From NCBI GenBank assembly GCA_965228545.1, contig OZ245822.1, positions 186,001-250,000 on the forward strand: 64,000 nucleotides of DNA, read 5' to 3'. How positions within the stretch are numbered: position 1 is the first letter of the stretch; each line of letters begins with the position of its first letter. The position numbers and the translations under genes are program-made. The notes under the pieces were generated by a model. It worked only from the letters and a program-made list of their open reading frames with translations. It had not been told where the DNA came from and made no database searches. Below are positions 54,083 through 63,800 of the stretch, piece after piece. This DNA comes from HXMU1420-13 sp965228545. GTDB taxonomy: Bacteria > Bacteroidota > Rhodothermia > Balneolales > Balneolaceae.

Positions 54083-56866
54083 TTAATTACTCCCCAAGGC
54101 ATTCCAGTTAATTAACACATTCCATAGCAGACCGGAGTCGTGATGATTCAGGAATCTATTAAGTGGATTAAATGTGAAAAAGACCACATTACCCTCGCCA
54201 ACCGGAGCATTCAAAATAGCTGCATGTCCTATAATCGCATTTTGATTACGAACCATCCCTGATCGAACATAGGGTGGGGTTTTTTCTTGATTCTGTTCTT
54301 TTTTCAATACAGGTATACTGCTTTCTACCATCGAATCGTCGAGTGGCTGTCCCCAGGTTTCGCCGGAGTACGGTTTCTCATCAGAAAGCGGAGTTGTACC
54401 AAATTGAAGCACCTTCAAGTCACGGTCTCTTCTATTGGTGTTTAATAATTGCCCATTGCCTTTAAATACATGAAATATATCCGGGTAGCCGAATAAAATC
54501 GGGCTGGAGCTTTCTTTTTTCTTAACGGTAACAATGGATCCGGGGTGGAATAACCCGCTTGGGTTAAAGGCACTTACTTTCGGCGCAATTCCTAAATCTG
54601 CAATCATACGCGATGAATTTGCCATCGGTACCAATACTCCGCCTTGTTCTACAAAATCTTTAAGATTTGCGATACCTTCAAAACCCGGTCCCCCTGTGAT
54701 ATCATCACTTTCATCAGGAGTGCCAAAAGAGGGAGTTTTATCAGTTTTTTTGTAGGCGATCGGCCCAAAAGAATCATCAAATCCATTAACAAAACTAGAA
54801 GCATCTCCTCGTTGATGTGGAATCAATATCACGTCAAAATTTCGCTTAAGGTTTCCGGCTTTCAAATCGTCTTTGTCGATCGAAGTGTAGGGTATCCCTT
54901 TTTGGTCGAGCGTGTAGCGCACCCAACCCTCGGCCTGGGTATCGTACCAGCTGTGGTAAATGCCAACCTTAGGAAGTGATAGTTCGCGCCCTTTGTCCAG
55001 ATCAAAATCCCCGGAAATAAGATCCAATCCATGCTTGGCGGCAAATTCTTTGGCTCGATCACTATTCATGCCCGACATCAGTACAGAGCCTGCGGTAAGT
55101 GTATCGTCTCCAAAAACAGTTTCTTTTTCCAGCACCACGGCTTTAAATCTTCGGATATTCTCGGTTGCATCATATAATGCAGAAATTACACTCGATTCAG
55201 CTTCGTAATTAAGAGCGAAGGTACTCCCATTTCCCGAAACGTTACCTTTATACGTTACGGATTCTGTGATCATGGTAAGTTCATCTTCTTCGAAAGCGAG
55301 AGAATCTACAGCGTTTACTTCAACACCATACATGTAGCCTAAAGTCCATGCAATAGCATCATAAGGTGGGAATTTGGCATCTTGAGGGTATTTTTGCTCG
55401 GTGAGTAAATCTACAGCCAATTTGCTATACGGTTGATTTAGAAGAATGGCATAATCTCCATTTTCTGCTTGATGAACTTCGATGCCTTGCCGCTGTAACT
55501 GATTAAGTAGGTATGCTGTCATTACCGGATCACGTTGGTCGCTGGGAATGTGAAACATTTTGATATCGCCCGTTTCTCCTGTTTTGGTGTTATTCACACT
55601 TTTTTGATAAAAATTTCGAAGTAAAGTGTGAGCATTATCGGCTGCATAGGTGAGCGAAGCCAACACGCCGGCCTGCATATAATTGGTGTTATTTCGGGCC
55701 GACCACCAAATGTTACCGGCCGGAGGATCGGGGCGGTACCATTCGCGCGAAGTAGCAGGATCTCCGGCGTAGCGCGAGCGAGAAATATCGCGCAGGTACG
55801 TATCGGCACCGGCATTTCCAAAGGTTTCGTAAAAACGACCAATCGAGTTATGATTGTTTGCAACCCATATTCCATATCCCGGCCACCATCCATCATAAAA
55901 CGCCCAATTAAATACTCCCGGCATTCCTTGTGCGGCTAAAGTTGTCATTTCATGATTGGCAATGGTTTGCCACTCGCCAATGGTGATTGGATCTACATTT
56001 TCATTATATGGCCCGGTTCCTGTAGAGATGTATAGTAATGGAACCGACTCATGTAAATCCAGCATAATGGTTGGGTGCCAATCGAAATAGATATTGAAAA
56101 TTCCTTTTGTTATGGCCTGTGATATTTGTAATCCATCTCGGTTGTTATCATGGAATACATATTTCCCCCAGTAGGGTGGAGTTCGGCGAAAACCATCGTT
56201 CCAGTCGGTGCGGCCTTTCGTGTAGGCATAGTACCAATCTACTTGTTTGTCGCGCCCATCCGGTTCCGAAACAGGGTTGATCAGAACTATGGTATTTTCA
56301 AGCACTTTTTGAATGTCATCCGATGGATCAACAATTAAGCGGTATGCAAGCTCCATGAGCATTTCCGGCGATCCCATTTCGGTTGAATGCATTCCACCAT
56401 TCAGATAATACACGGGTTTACCTGTTTTGGTAATCATTTCGGCTTCTTCTTTAGAAGTGATCCTCGGGTCGGATAGTTTAGCCAGCATTTCTTTGTACTT
56501 ATCCAAATTGGCGATGGTGGACTCATCAGAAATGGTAATTAGATAAATCGGGCGTCCTTCTTCGCTGCTTTCAACCTGTTCCATGATCATATTGGGAGAA
56601 GACTCGGCCAGTACACGGTAATAATCGAAAATTTCGCGGGTTGTGTGCATTACTCCGGGTTCACCAATTATGGTTCCAAAATGATCGAGTGGCGAAGGGA
56701 TAGTAGGATGATCGGCTATTCGTTCCACAGAACTGCCCAAAAACCGAGCATCGGTGGTGTATTCTTTGATCTTAGCCTCGTAATCGGTTTCATAGTTCTG
56801 CGCCGATAACGTTGAAGTGAAGAGCGAGGCCAGCATTAATAGCCCCAATAATCTGATTGTTCCCAT
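54083..56866 (-). CDS. M14-family zinc carboxypeptidase
   Basis: 927 aa exported peptidase. Signal peptide MGTIRLLGLLMLASLFTSTLSAQ. Zinc motif HSTEMGSPE (His160, Glu163) and later HDNNRDG and MLDLHE... give the third ligand. Beyond the peptidase domain (about 80-400) is a region with a GATase-like fold (YHSWYDTQAEGWVRYTLD, PHQRGDASSFVNGF; about 610-800). This large M14 form is common in this phylum. It acts on peptides or peptidoglycan fragments outside the cytoplasm. ATG 56866. Confidence 0.92.
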   Translation of the reverse strand: MGTIRLLGLLMLASLFTSTLSAQNYETDYEAKIKEYTTDARFLGSSVERIADHPTIPSPLDHFGTIIGEPGVMHTTREIFDYYRVLAESSPNMIMEQVESSEEGRPIYLITISDESTIANLDKYKEMLAKLSDPRITSKEEAEMITKTGKPVYYLNGGMHSTEMGSPEMLMELAYRLIVDPSDDIQKVLENTIVLINPVSEPDGRDKQVDWYYAYTKGRTDWNDGFRRTPPYWGKYVFHDNNRDGLQISQAITKGIFNIYFDWHPTIMLDLHESVPLLYISTGTGPYNENVDPITIGEWQTIANHEMTTLAAQGMPGVFNWAFYDGWWPGYGIWVANNHNSIGRFYETFGNAGADTYLRDISRSRYAGDPATSREWYRPDPPAGNIWWSARNNTNYMQAGVLASLTYAADNAHTLLRNFYQKSVNNTKTGETGDIKMFHIPSDQRDPVMTAYLLNQLQRQGIEVHQAENGDYAILLNQPYSKLAVDLLTEQKYPQDAKFPPYDAIAWTLGYMYGVEVNAVDSLAFEEDELTMITESVTYKGNVSGNGSTFALNYEAESSVISALYDATENIRRFKAVVLEKETVFGDDTLTAGSVLMSGMNSDRAKEFAAKHGLDLISGDFDLDKGRELSLPKVGIYHSWYDTQAEGWVRYTLDQKGIPYTSIDKDDLKAGNLKRNFDVILIPHQRGDASSFVNGFDDSFGPIAYKKTDKTPSFGTPDESDDITGGPGFEGIANLKDFVEQGGVLVPMANSSRMIADLGIAPKVSAFNPSGLFHPGSIVTVKKKESSSPILFGYPDIFHVFKGNGQLLNTNRRDRDLKVLQFGTTPLSDEKPYSGETWGQPLDDSMVESSIPVLKKEQNQEKTPPYVRSGMVRNQNAIIGHAAILNAPVGEGNVVFFTFNPLNRFLNHHDSGLLWNVLINWNALGSN

Positions 56867-57009
56867 AAATCCTATGTCGGTTAATTTTCTTGACGATACA
56901 GAATTAGAGGGAGATATTCATCGTAAATAGAACACTCTAAATCTACAATTAAGGGCTATTTACCAATTTTATTAAGTTGCAGAACGCAGAGTTTCTGAAC
57001 TGGAAATGA

Positions 57010-57041
57010 AAAAGGGAATCTAATACAGATTCCCTTAAAAA
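57010..57041 (-). terminator. Rho-independent terminator after the S10 peptidase gene
   Basis: Perfect 10-bp stem AAGGGAATCT (57012-57021) and AGATTCCCTT (57027-57036), 5-nt loop, with T-runs at the minus-strand 3' end, about 40 nt after the gene. Confidence 0.88.
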
Positions 57042-57076
57042 GTAGCTTTTAGAGAAGTGTTCAGTTCAAGGTATTG

Positions 57077-58570
57077 TTAATACTTGGCAGGAGTTCCGGC
57101 TGGTGGTAGTGATTTTTCGATAAATTCACGAATGTCTTGATTCGACAACTCCAGATCTTCGCGACGCAAATACATCATATGTCCGCTTCGGTAGCCTTTA
57201 AAGCTGAGTCGGTCTTTCATGCGCCCGCTTGGGTCAAGTTGCCACATGGTATATTTGGCATCAAAATACTTGGTGGCTCCGTCGTAGTACCCACTTTGTA
57301 CCATAGTGTGTAGATATGGATTCATAGCCATGGCCTGTCGCAAATTTTCGCCAGTTTCGTTTCCAGAGCGATCCCATGGCCGAACCGGACCAAACATATT
57401 GTATTTGATATCGGTAACGTAGTTCAATTCATTTTGGAAGTAGTAGTTAATAGCCGGTGTAAACGAATGCAACCAAGAAGTCAGCTCGGAATTAAAATCG
57501 GGGCGCTCGCCACCCACAGTTCTATCTAAGCCTTTGTAACGCGAATCAAGGCGTCCGATAGTATGGCCTTCATCACGGAGTAATTCTTTCCAGTAAAAAG
57601 AGGTGGGTACATCCAAATTGTATTGCAGTACAACTTCTTCAGAAATACCAGAAAATCTGGAAATCATCCGTGCAGCTTCTGCTTTTTCATCGTCTGAGGC
57701 AAAGCCACCTTTTGCAAGAATGGGCATCAACGTGTTAATCGAATAATCTTCGGAAAGCTCAAGTGCCTCTAGTAAATCCATCGACTGTAAATCTGCTGGT
57801 AGTTTATTGTGATACCAAGCTGCCGCGGTAAAATAGGGTACTCTCAGGCTGGCACCGAGCGGACCGTCTCTGCGGCCACCACTTGTGTGGATACCAAGTT
57901 CGGTTGGTGAAACTAAAATCACACCATTAAGATACATCCAGTGCCTATTTTGTAATTCTAGTGCCAATCCTGATACGCGTGTGGTTCCATAACTTTCGCC
58001 AATTAAATATTTAGGTGAATTCCAGCGGTTTGCGCGGGTTACGAACGTGTTGATCCATTCTGCCAGATATTCAATATCCTGATTTACTCCAAAAAACTGT
58101 TCCTTTTCAGCCTCCGGATCGAGAATGCGCGAATAGCCGGTGTTTACAGGATTTACAAAAACGATATCGGCAACATCCAAAATCGAATACGGGTTCTCTT
58201 TTACGCCATACGGTTGGATAGGAAATCCTTCGTCATCAATTTTTAAAATTCGCGGCCCGGTATAAGCAAGATGCATCCAAACTGATGCCGAACCAGGACC
58301 TCCGTTAAACGAAATGATAAGTGGGCGTCGATCAATATCATCCACATCCTCTCGTTGGTAATAGGTATAAAATAATGTAGCAATGGGTTTGCCTTTGTCG
58401 TCCCAAACCGGTTGGGTACCGGCTGTAGCCGTATACTCAAAACGTTTACCCAGAATTGTTGCAGTATGTGTTGTGGTTACCTCCGATTCCGCTTCAATCG
58501 ACCTTTCTTGGGCCGAAATTAAAGGGGAACAAATCAAAATCAATACAATAGAAAGAGCAATATTTTTCAT
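57077..58570 (-). CDS. S10 serine carboxypeptidase-like protein
   Basis: 497 aa exported alpha/beta-hydrolase. Signal peptide MKNIALSIVLILICSPLISA. Family motifs: FNGGPGSASVWMH (oxyanion region), GESYG with nucleophile Ser193, and the late SGHMMYL segment with the catalytic His; the Asp is expected in between. Removes C-terminal residues from peptides. ATG 58570. It is followed by its own terminator, so it is not in the M14 transcript. Confidence 0.92.
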   Translation of the reverse strand: MKNIALSIVLILICSPLISAQERSIEAESEVTTTHTATILGKRFEYTATAGTQPVWDDKGKPIATLFYTYYQREDVDDIDRRPLIISFNGGPGSASVWMHLAYTGPRILKIDDEGFPIQPYGVKENPYSILDVADIVFVNPVNTGYSRILDPEAEKEQFFGVNQDIEYLAEWINTFVTRANRWNSPKYLIGESYGTTRVSGLALELQNRHWMYLNGVILVSPTELGIHTSGGRRDGPLGASLRVPYFTAAAWYHNKLPADLQSMDLLEALELSEDYSINTLMPILAKGGFASDDEKAEAARMISRFSGISEEVVLQYNLDVPTSFYWKELLRDEGHTIGRLDSRYKGLDRTVGGERPDFNSELTSWLHSFTPAINYYFQNELNYVTDIKYNMFGPVRPWDRSGNETGENLRQAMAMNPYLHTMVQSGYYDGATKYFDAKYTMWQLDPSGRMKDRLSFKGYRSGHMMYLRREDLELSNQDIREFIEKSLPPAGTPAKY

Positions 58571-58761
58571 ACAAACCTCAGTTTTTTAAGTAGGCAAGTA
58601 TTTAATGAAAACAAATGAGCCATTCTGTAAAAAATCATATTTCCATTGTATTCAATTAGTGTAATATGTTTTGATTTTTAATGGGTATGGTCGTGATTAA
58701 TCTATATTTTTGTGGTGACAAGAGATTTACGGCATCTACAGAATATCAACACGTACGAATT

Positions 58762-59778
58762 ATGAAAACGCGCATCTCAATTTTAGTAACAGCTCTTTGT
58801 ATTACCCTTTTTACAGCATGTGGAAAAGATAATGGGGGCGAACCTTCCATCGAAATGGAGTTAATAGAAACTACTACCGAACAACCCGCAAAAGTTCGGT
58901 TATTTTTTAAAGTAGACTTGGGGGAAGAAAATCTTTTCGAAACGTTAACCCAGGGCGATTTTGAGATTTACGAAGACAACTCTCTGATTTCAAGTTTAGA
59001 GTCGCAGGCTCGAATACAAAATACATCGGGAGCTTATCTTTTTAGTTCTGTTTTACTACTCGATTTGAGCGGAAGTGTTTTAAACAGTACCGATTTGCCA
59101 CGAGTAAAAGATGCTGCGGTAAATTTCATAGAATCGGTAATGCCTACATCATTCAATCCGGAATTTGGCTCAAAAGAAATGGCAGTTTTTTGGTTTGATG
59201 GGGAAGCTGAAATACATGCATTAACTCCATTCACTATTAATCGGGATGCTATCATCGATTCAATTAGGAGTATAGATACCGATATCAGCAGCGACAATTC
59301 TACCAATTTAAATGGGGCAGTTGTGCAGGGGCTATCAGCACTCGAATCCAGATTAACCCAAACCAGTCAGGATCCGAATTTGTCAACGGCTGGTGCGATG
59401 CTTATTTTTACTGATGGAACCGATCAGGCGGGGCGGGTATCCTCATCTTCTGCAGAAGCGACCGTGCGGTCTCTATCGAGCCAGTATTCGGTGTTTACAA
59501 TTGGTCTTGGATCCGAAATCGATGAAAATACGTTGAGAAAATTTGGCCGGGATGGCTTTGAGTTAGCTGTTAATTCCTTCGACTTGAATCAGGCGTTTTT
59601 AGACATTGCCAACAAAATTAAAAGTGCTGCGGGTTCATTCTACGTATTAGAATACTGCTCCCCAAAACGCTCAGGGGAGCATACTATTCAAATCCGAGCT
59701 AATTTCGATGATCGTTCGGGGCGATTTTCAACCAATTTTAATGCAACCGGCTTCACCGGTGGCTGTGTTATTAATTAG
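58762..59778 (+). CDS. VWA-domain lipoprotein
   Basis: About 338 aa. Start at ATG 58762 gives a lipoprotein signal with lipobox FTAC (Cys20); the longer frame from 58681 does not. The VWA domain has the MIDAS motif DLSGS (Asp101, Ser103, Ser105), a Thr in the TNLNGA segment and the late FTDGTDQAG. The C-terminus is beta-rich (EYCSPKRSGEHTIQIRANF). It probably binds a partner protein or a matrix at the envelope. The gene ends inside the convergent chelatase gene (8-bp overlap). Confidence 0.87.
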   Translation: MKTRISILVTALCITLFTACGKDNGGEPSIEMELIETTTEQPAKVRLFFKVDLGEENLFETLTQGDFEIYEDNSLISSLESQARIQNTSGAYLFSSVLLLDLSGSVLNSTDLPRVKDAAVNFIESVMPTSFNPEFGSKEMAVFWFDGEAEIHALTPFTINRDAIIDSIRSIDTDISSDNSTNLNGAVVQGLSALESRLTQTSQDPNLSTAGAMLIFTDGTDQAGRVSSSSAEATVRSLSSQYSVFTIGLGSEIDENTLRKFGRDGFELAVNSFDLNQAFLDIANKIKSAAGSFYVLEYCSPKRSGEHTIQIRANFDDRSGRFSTNFNATGFTGGCVIN

Positions 59779-60718
59779 CAGACGCTTTTTGATTGATCTT
59801 AGCTACCCCTTCTTTCACTCGAAGTTGTACGAATTTCTCGATATTCTCATGAGGTAGAAGGGTTTCTCCAGACCACTTGTAATTCAAACCTTCCAAGCGT
59901 TGTACATATTTCTGTTCAACGCCACCACTAGCCAATAAAACGGGGATTACAATGGCGGTGCCATTATCATCGGCTTTTTGCACATGCGCTCTAAATTCCT
60001 GTCGTGCCTTTTCGTGGATGTCTTCGGGAGCATCATCACGTACCGTTAGTGAAACCATATTGGAGTAAGGCTGACCCTTAGCTGACTGAAGGGTTTGGAT
60101 TTTTGTAGCTAAACGCTCAAGTTTTGTAACCCATTTATTATTATCAGCTTCTTGATTTGGACCATGTGCAACCAATAACACAGTTTCTTTATCCGGTTGA
60201 GTGCTAAGTTCTTGAATGCGTTCGTGTAAAATTTCTGCCACCAAAGTATGATCATCTAAGGGATCTGTGAGTATGATTGTAGCATTCACATCTAACGGCT
60301 GCAGATTTTCAGGTACTCTCATAGTCATTCGATGATTCTCCATGTCATGAATCATCATTGGCATAGGTGCATCCGCTAGAGAATCACGAAAACCTAACAG
60401 ATATTCATTTTGGCGGATAATCGGGCTGAACGAAGAAACAAAGAGTTGCACAACTACAATATGGTTAACACCTTTAGCATCTAATTTTGCTAACGCCGGT
60501 TGCATGTTCAAAGCGTTAGCCATTCCCCAGGCTATTTCAACAGGGTGCTGATTTTTAATGGGTTCTACGGCATCTTCTATAGCCAAATTCCAGGTTTTGT
60601 CCATGCTTCCGTGGGCAAGAACAAGTACGCCAACATCAGCATTAGATTGAAAAGAAAACCCAGTAGTGTTTATCAATAACGTAATTAATAATCCGGAAAG
60701 TAGAGATCGAAAGTGCAT
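59771..60718 (-). CDS. CbiX-like sirohydrochlorin chelatase, exported form
   Basis: 315 aa with an N-terminal signal peptide (MHFRSLLSGLLITLLINTTG). Two CbiX/SirB-type halves: VLVLAHGS with His36, and a second VLLVAHGPNQ near 195. Cobalto- and ferrochelatases of this family use such His residues for the metal. The signal peptide predicts a periplasmic location, which is unusual for cobalamin or siroheme synthesis but known for CbiK of Desulfovibrio. No other cobalamin-synthesis genes are in the window. ATG 60718. Confidence 0.87.
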   Translation of the reverse strand: MHFRSLLSGLLITLLINTTGFSFQSNADVGVLVLAHGSMDKTWNLAIEDAVEPIKNQHPVEIAWGMANALNMQPALAKLDAKGVNHIVVVQLFVSSFSPIIRQNEYLLGFRDSLADAPMPMMIHDMENHRMTMRVPENLQPLDVNATIILTDPLDDHTLVAEILHERIQELSTQPDKETVLLVAHGPNQEADNNKWVTKLERLATKIQTLQSAKGQPYSNMVSLTVRDDAPEDIHEKARQEFRAHVQKADDNGTAIVIPVLLASGGVEQKYVQRLEGLNYKWSGETLLPHENIEKFVQLRVKEGVAKINQKASAN

Positions 60719-60797
60719 GTGATGATGTTTGTTTTAATTTAGACTGTTTCTAAATTAAGAACATTCTGAATAAGCATCAATGCAGAAAACTCTATTT

Positions 60798-60827
60798 CAA
60801 AAAAAACCAACTCTACAAAGAGTTGGC
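60798..60827 (-). terminator. Rho-independent terminator of the oxoglutarate dehydrogenase gene
   Basis: Perfect 8-bp stem CCAACTCT / AGAGTTGG with a 4-nt loop; read on the minus strand it is followed by eight T. It lies 27 nt after the stop of the gene. Confidence 0.93.
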
Positions 60828-60853
60828 TTTAGAATGGGTGATTTGGCGCTTTT

Positions 60854-63800
60854 TTAAAGCTTCATAGCTTCTTCTACCAGCTTTTGCTGTTCGGCATCGT
60901 GCATGGCTTTTTGCCCCGCAGCCGGAGATGCAGAGGCTTGTCGACCGGCGTAAATTAAGCGCTGACCATCGTCGAATTCTTCCATAAATCGTGTGGCTAC
61001 GAATGTCCAGGCACCCATATTTTTAGGTTCTTCCTGGCACCATACAATTTCTTTTACATTTGGCATAGACGCCAGATACTCTTTCACATCTTTATCAGGG
61101 AATGGATAAATCTGTTCAAGACGCGCGAGTGCTACTTTTTCGATTTCGTTTTCCTGCTGATATTTAAGTAGATCGTAATAGACTTTTCCGGAGCAGATTA
61201 CCAGGCGTTCAAGTTTTTCCGTATCAACATTGGTTTGGTCTGTAATAAACGGTTGGAATTTGCCTTCACCCAAATCCTCGGCCTTAGATGTAGCCATTGG
61301 ATGCCGAAGTAAGCTTTTGGGCGACATCAATACTGTTGGTTTAAATTTTTCCATAAGCGTTTGTTTGCGTAGCATATGGAAGTATTGGGCAGGAGTAGTG
61401 AGGTTCATCACGTACATATTATCCTCTGCACAAAGCTGTAAAAAGCGTTCCAATCTAGCTGATGAATGCTCCGGCCCCTGGCCTTCATAGCCATGTGGCA
61501 GGTTAAGAACCATCGAGCATGTTTGTCCCCATTTAGCCTCACTGGAAGCCAAGAATTGATCGATAATAATTTGTGCACCGTTGGCAAAGTCACCAAACTG
61601 TGCTTCCCAAATTACTAGAGCTTCTTTTTTAGTAGCCGAATAACCAAATTCAAACCCAAGGGCAGCATACTCACTCAACAAACTATTGTGGATATGGAAC
61701 TCAGCCTGATCGTTGCTTAAATTATTTAGTGGTGTAAAGGTTTGATTGGTCTCGGTTCCATGTAACACCGCGTGGCGATGAGCAAAAGTTCCACGCTCAA
61801 CATCTTGTCCGGTAATGCGAACAGTTCTACCCGCTTTTAGCAACGTTCCAAAAGCAAGAGCTTCAGCAAATCCCCAATCAATTTTTTTCTCATTGTTCTG
61901 AACGATTTCAGCACGTTTTGCAAGCTGGCGTAATAACTTCGGATTTGCGTCAAAATCTTTAGGTACTGTATTTATCTTAACGGCAATATCTTTAAGATCA
62001 TCTATAGTGGTGGTAGTATCCGGTAGTTCACTCCACTCGTGCTGATCCATTTCAACACGGTCAAAAAATGCGTCTTCTTCTTTTAAACTTGGCGCTTTTT
62101 TAGCGTCTTCGAAGGCTCCCTGAAGAAGTTCTTCGAATTCATCAAAAATCTGCTGTGTTTCTTCTTCGGTAAGTTCACCTGCTTTCACCAATGATTTAGT
62201 ATACAAATCACGAACCGTTTGATGATCGTTGATTTCTTTATACATGCCCGGCTGTGTGAACGCAGGTTCATCGCCTTCGTTATGGCCATGCTTACGATAG
62301 CCAATCAAATCTATAATGACATCCTTGCCAAATTTTTGGCGGTATTCCAAAGCCATTTGAATGGCATGTACAGCTGCTTCAGGTCGATCTCCATTTACGT
62401 GGAAAATCGGAGCTAGCACTGTTTTTGCCAGATCTGAAGCATATTCGGTTGAACGTCCATCTTCGGGTAGGGTAGTAAAACCAATCTGATTGTTAATAAT
62501 GATATGTACTGTACCGCCGGTTCTATATCCATCCAGTTGCGACAAGTTCAGCGTTTCGGCAACTACTCCTTGTCCTGCAAATGCAGCATCACCATGCATT
62601 AAAACAGGTAATATTCTTTTTTCTGCATCTTCTTTTTCGTGATGATCGATAACGGCTCTGGCTGCACCTTCCACCACAGGATTCACTGCTTCGAGGTGAC
62701 TTGGATTAGGCATCAGCTCAATATCCACTTCAACGCCATTTTTTGATTTATGCTTACCACGCGCACCAAGGTGATATTTTACATCACCACTTCCTTGAAT
62801 GGAGTCTGGATCTACGTTGCCTTCAAATTCGGCAAACACCCGGTGATACGGTTTATTCATGATATTAACGAGAATATTCAATCGGCCGCGATGCGCCATT
62901 CCCATAAATACTTTTTCGATCTCGTGCTGGCCGGCATTTTCTAGCATGAAGTGAATCATCGGGATAAGGGTGTCGTTACCTTCTAGAGAAAATCTCTTAT
63001 GCCCGATGTATTTCTTGTGTAAAAACTCTTCGAAAGCCATAGCTTGATTGAGCTTTCGCAAAATGGCTTTCTTATCATCTTTTGTAAGATTAGGCTCGTT
63101 CCCGGTAGACTCCATGTTTTCACGCAACCAACGGCGTTCTTCCATGTCAAGCAGGTGCATGTACTCGGCACCAATATGCTCGCAATAAGTGTCACGCAAC
63201 TTTTTGATGATCTCACGCAGTGTAGCACGACCACTTGGAAATAATTTACCACAGAAGAACTCGCGATCCAGATCCCATAGCGACAGTCCGTAGTATTCAA
63301 GATCGAGTTCTGGGTTATGTCCGGGTTTTTTCTCTAATGGATCAAGATTTGCAAGCACATGCCCACGCATTCGATACATATTAATTAAGCGCCATACACC
63401 CACGGTTCTACGGTCTTCCATATCCGATTTGGAAGCTCCGCCAAACATTCCTTCGAATTTATCTTCGCCGTAAGGGATAGGTTCGTATGGTATTTCAAGA
63501 TCCGTGAAAATACCGGTCCAGAAATCTGATTGTCCGGTTAGCAATTGATTTACTTTTTGCAAGAAAGCACCAGACTCTGCACCCTGTATAATTCTGTGAT
63601 CGTAGGTGCAGGTCATAGTCATCACTTTGCTAATACCTAGGTGATTTAGTGCCTGCTGCGACATTGCCTGATATTCTGCGGGATAATCAATAGCACCTGT
63701 GGCTATGATTGCGCCTTGATTTTGCATTAATCGAGGTACAGAAGAAACAGTACCCAATGTACCCGGATTGGTAATACTGATGGTAGTACCTTGAAAATCA

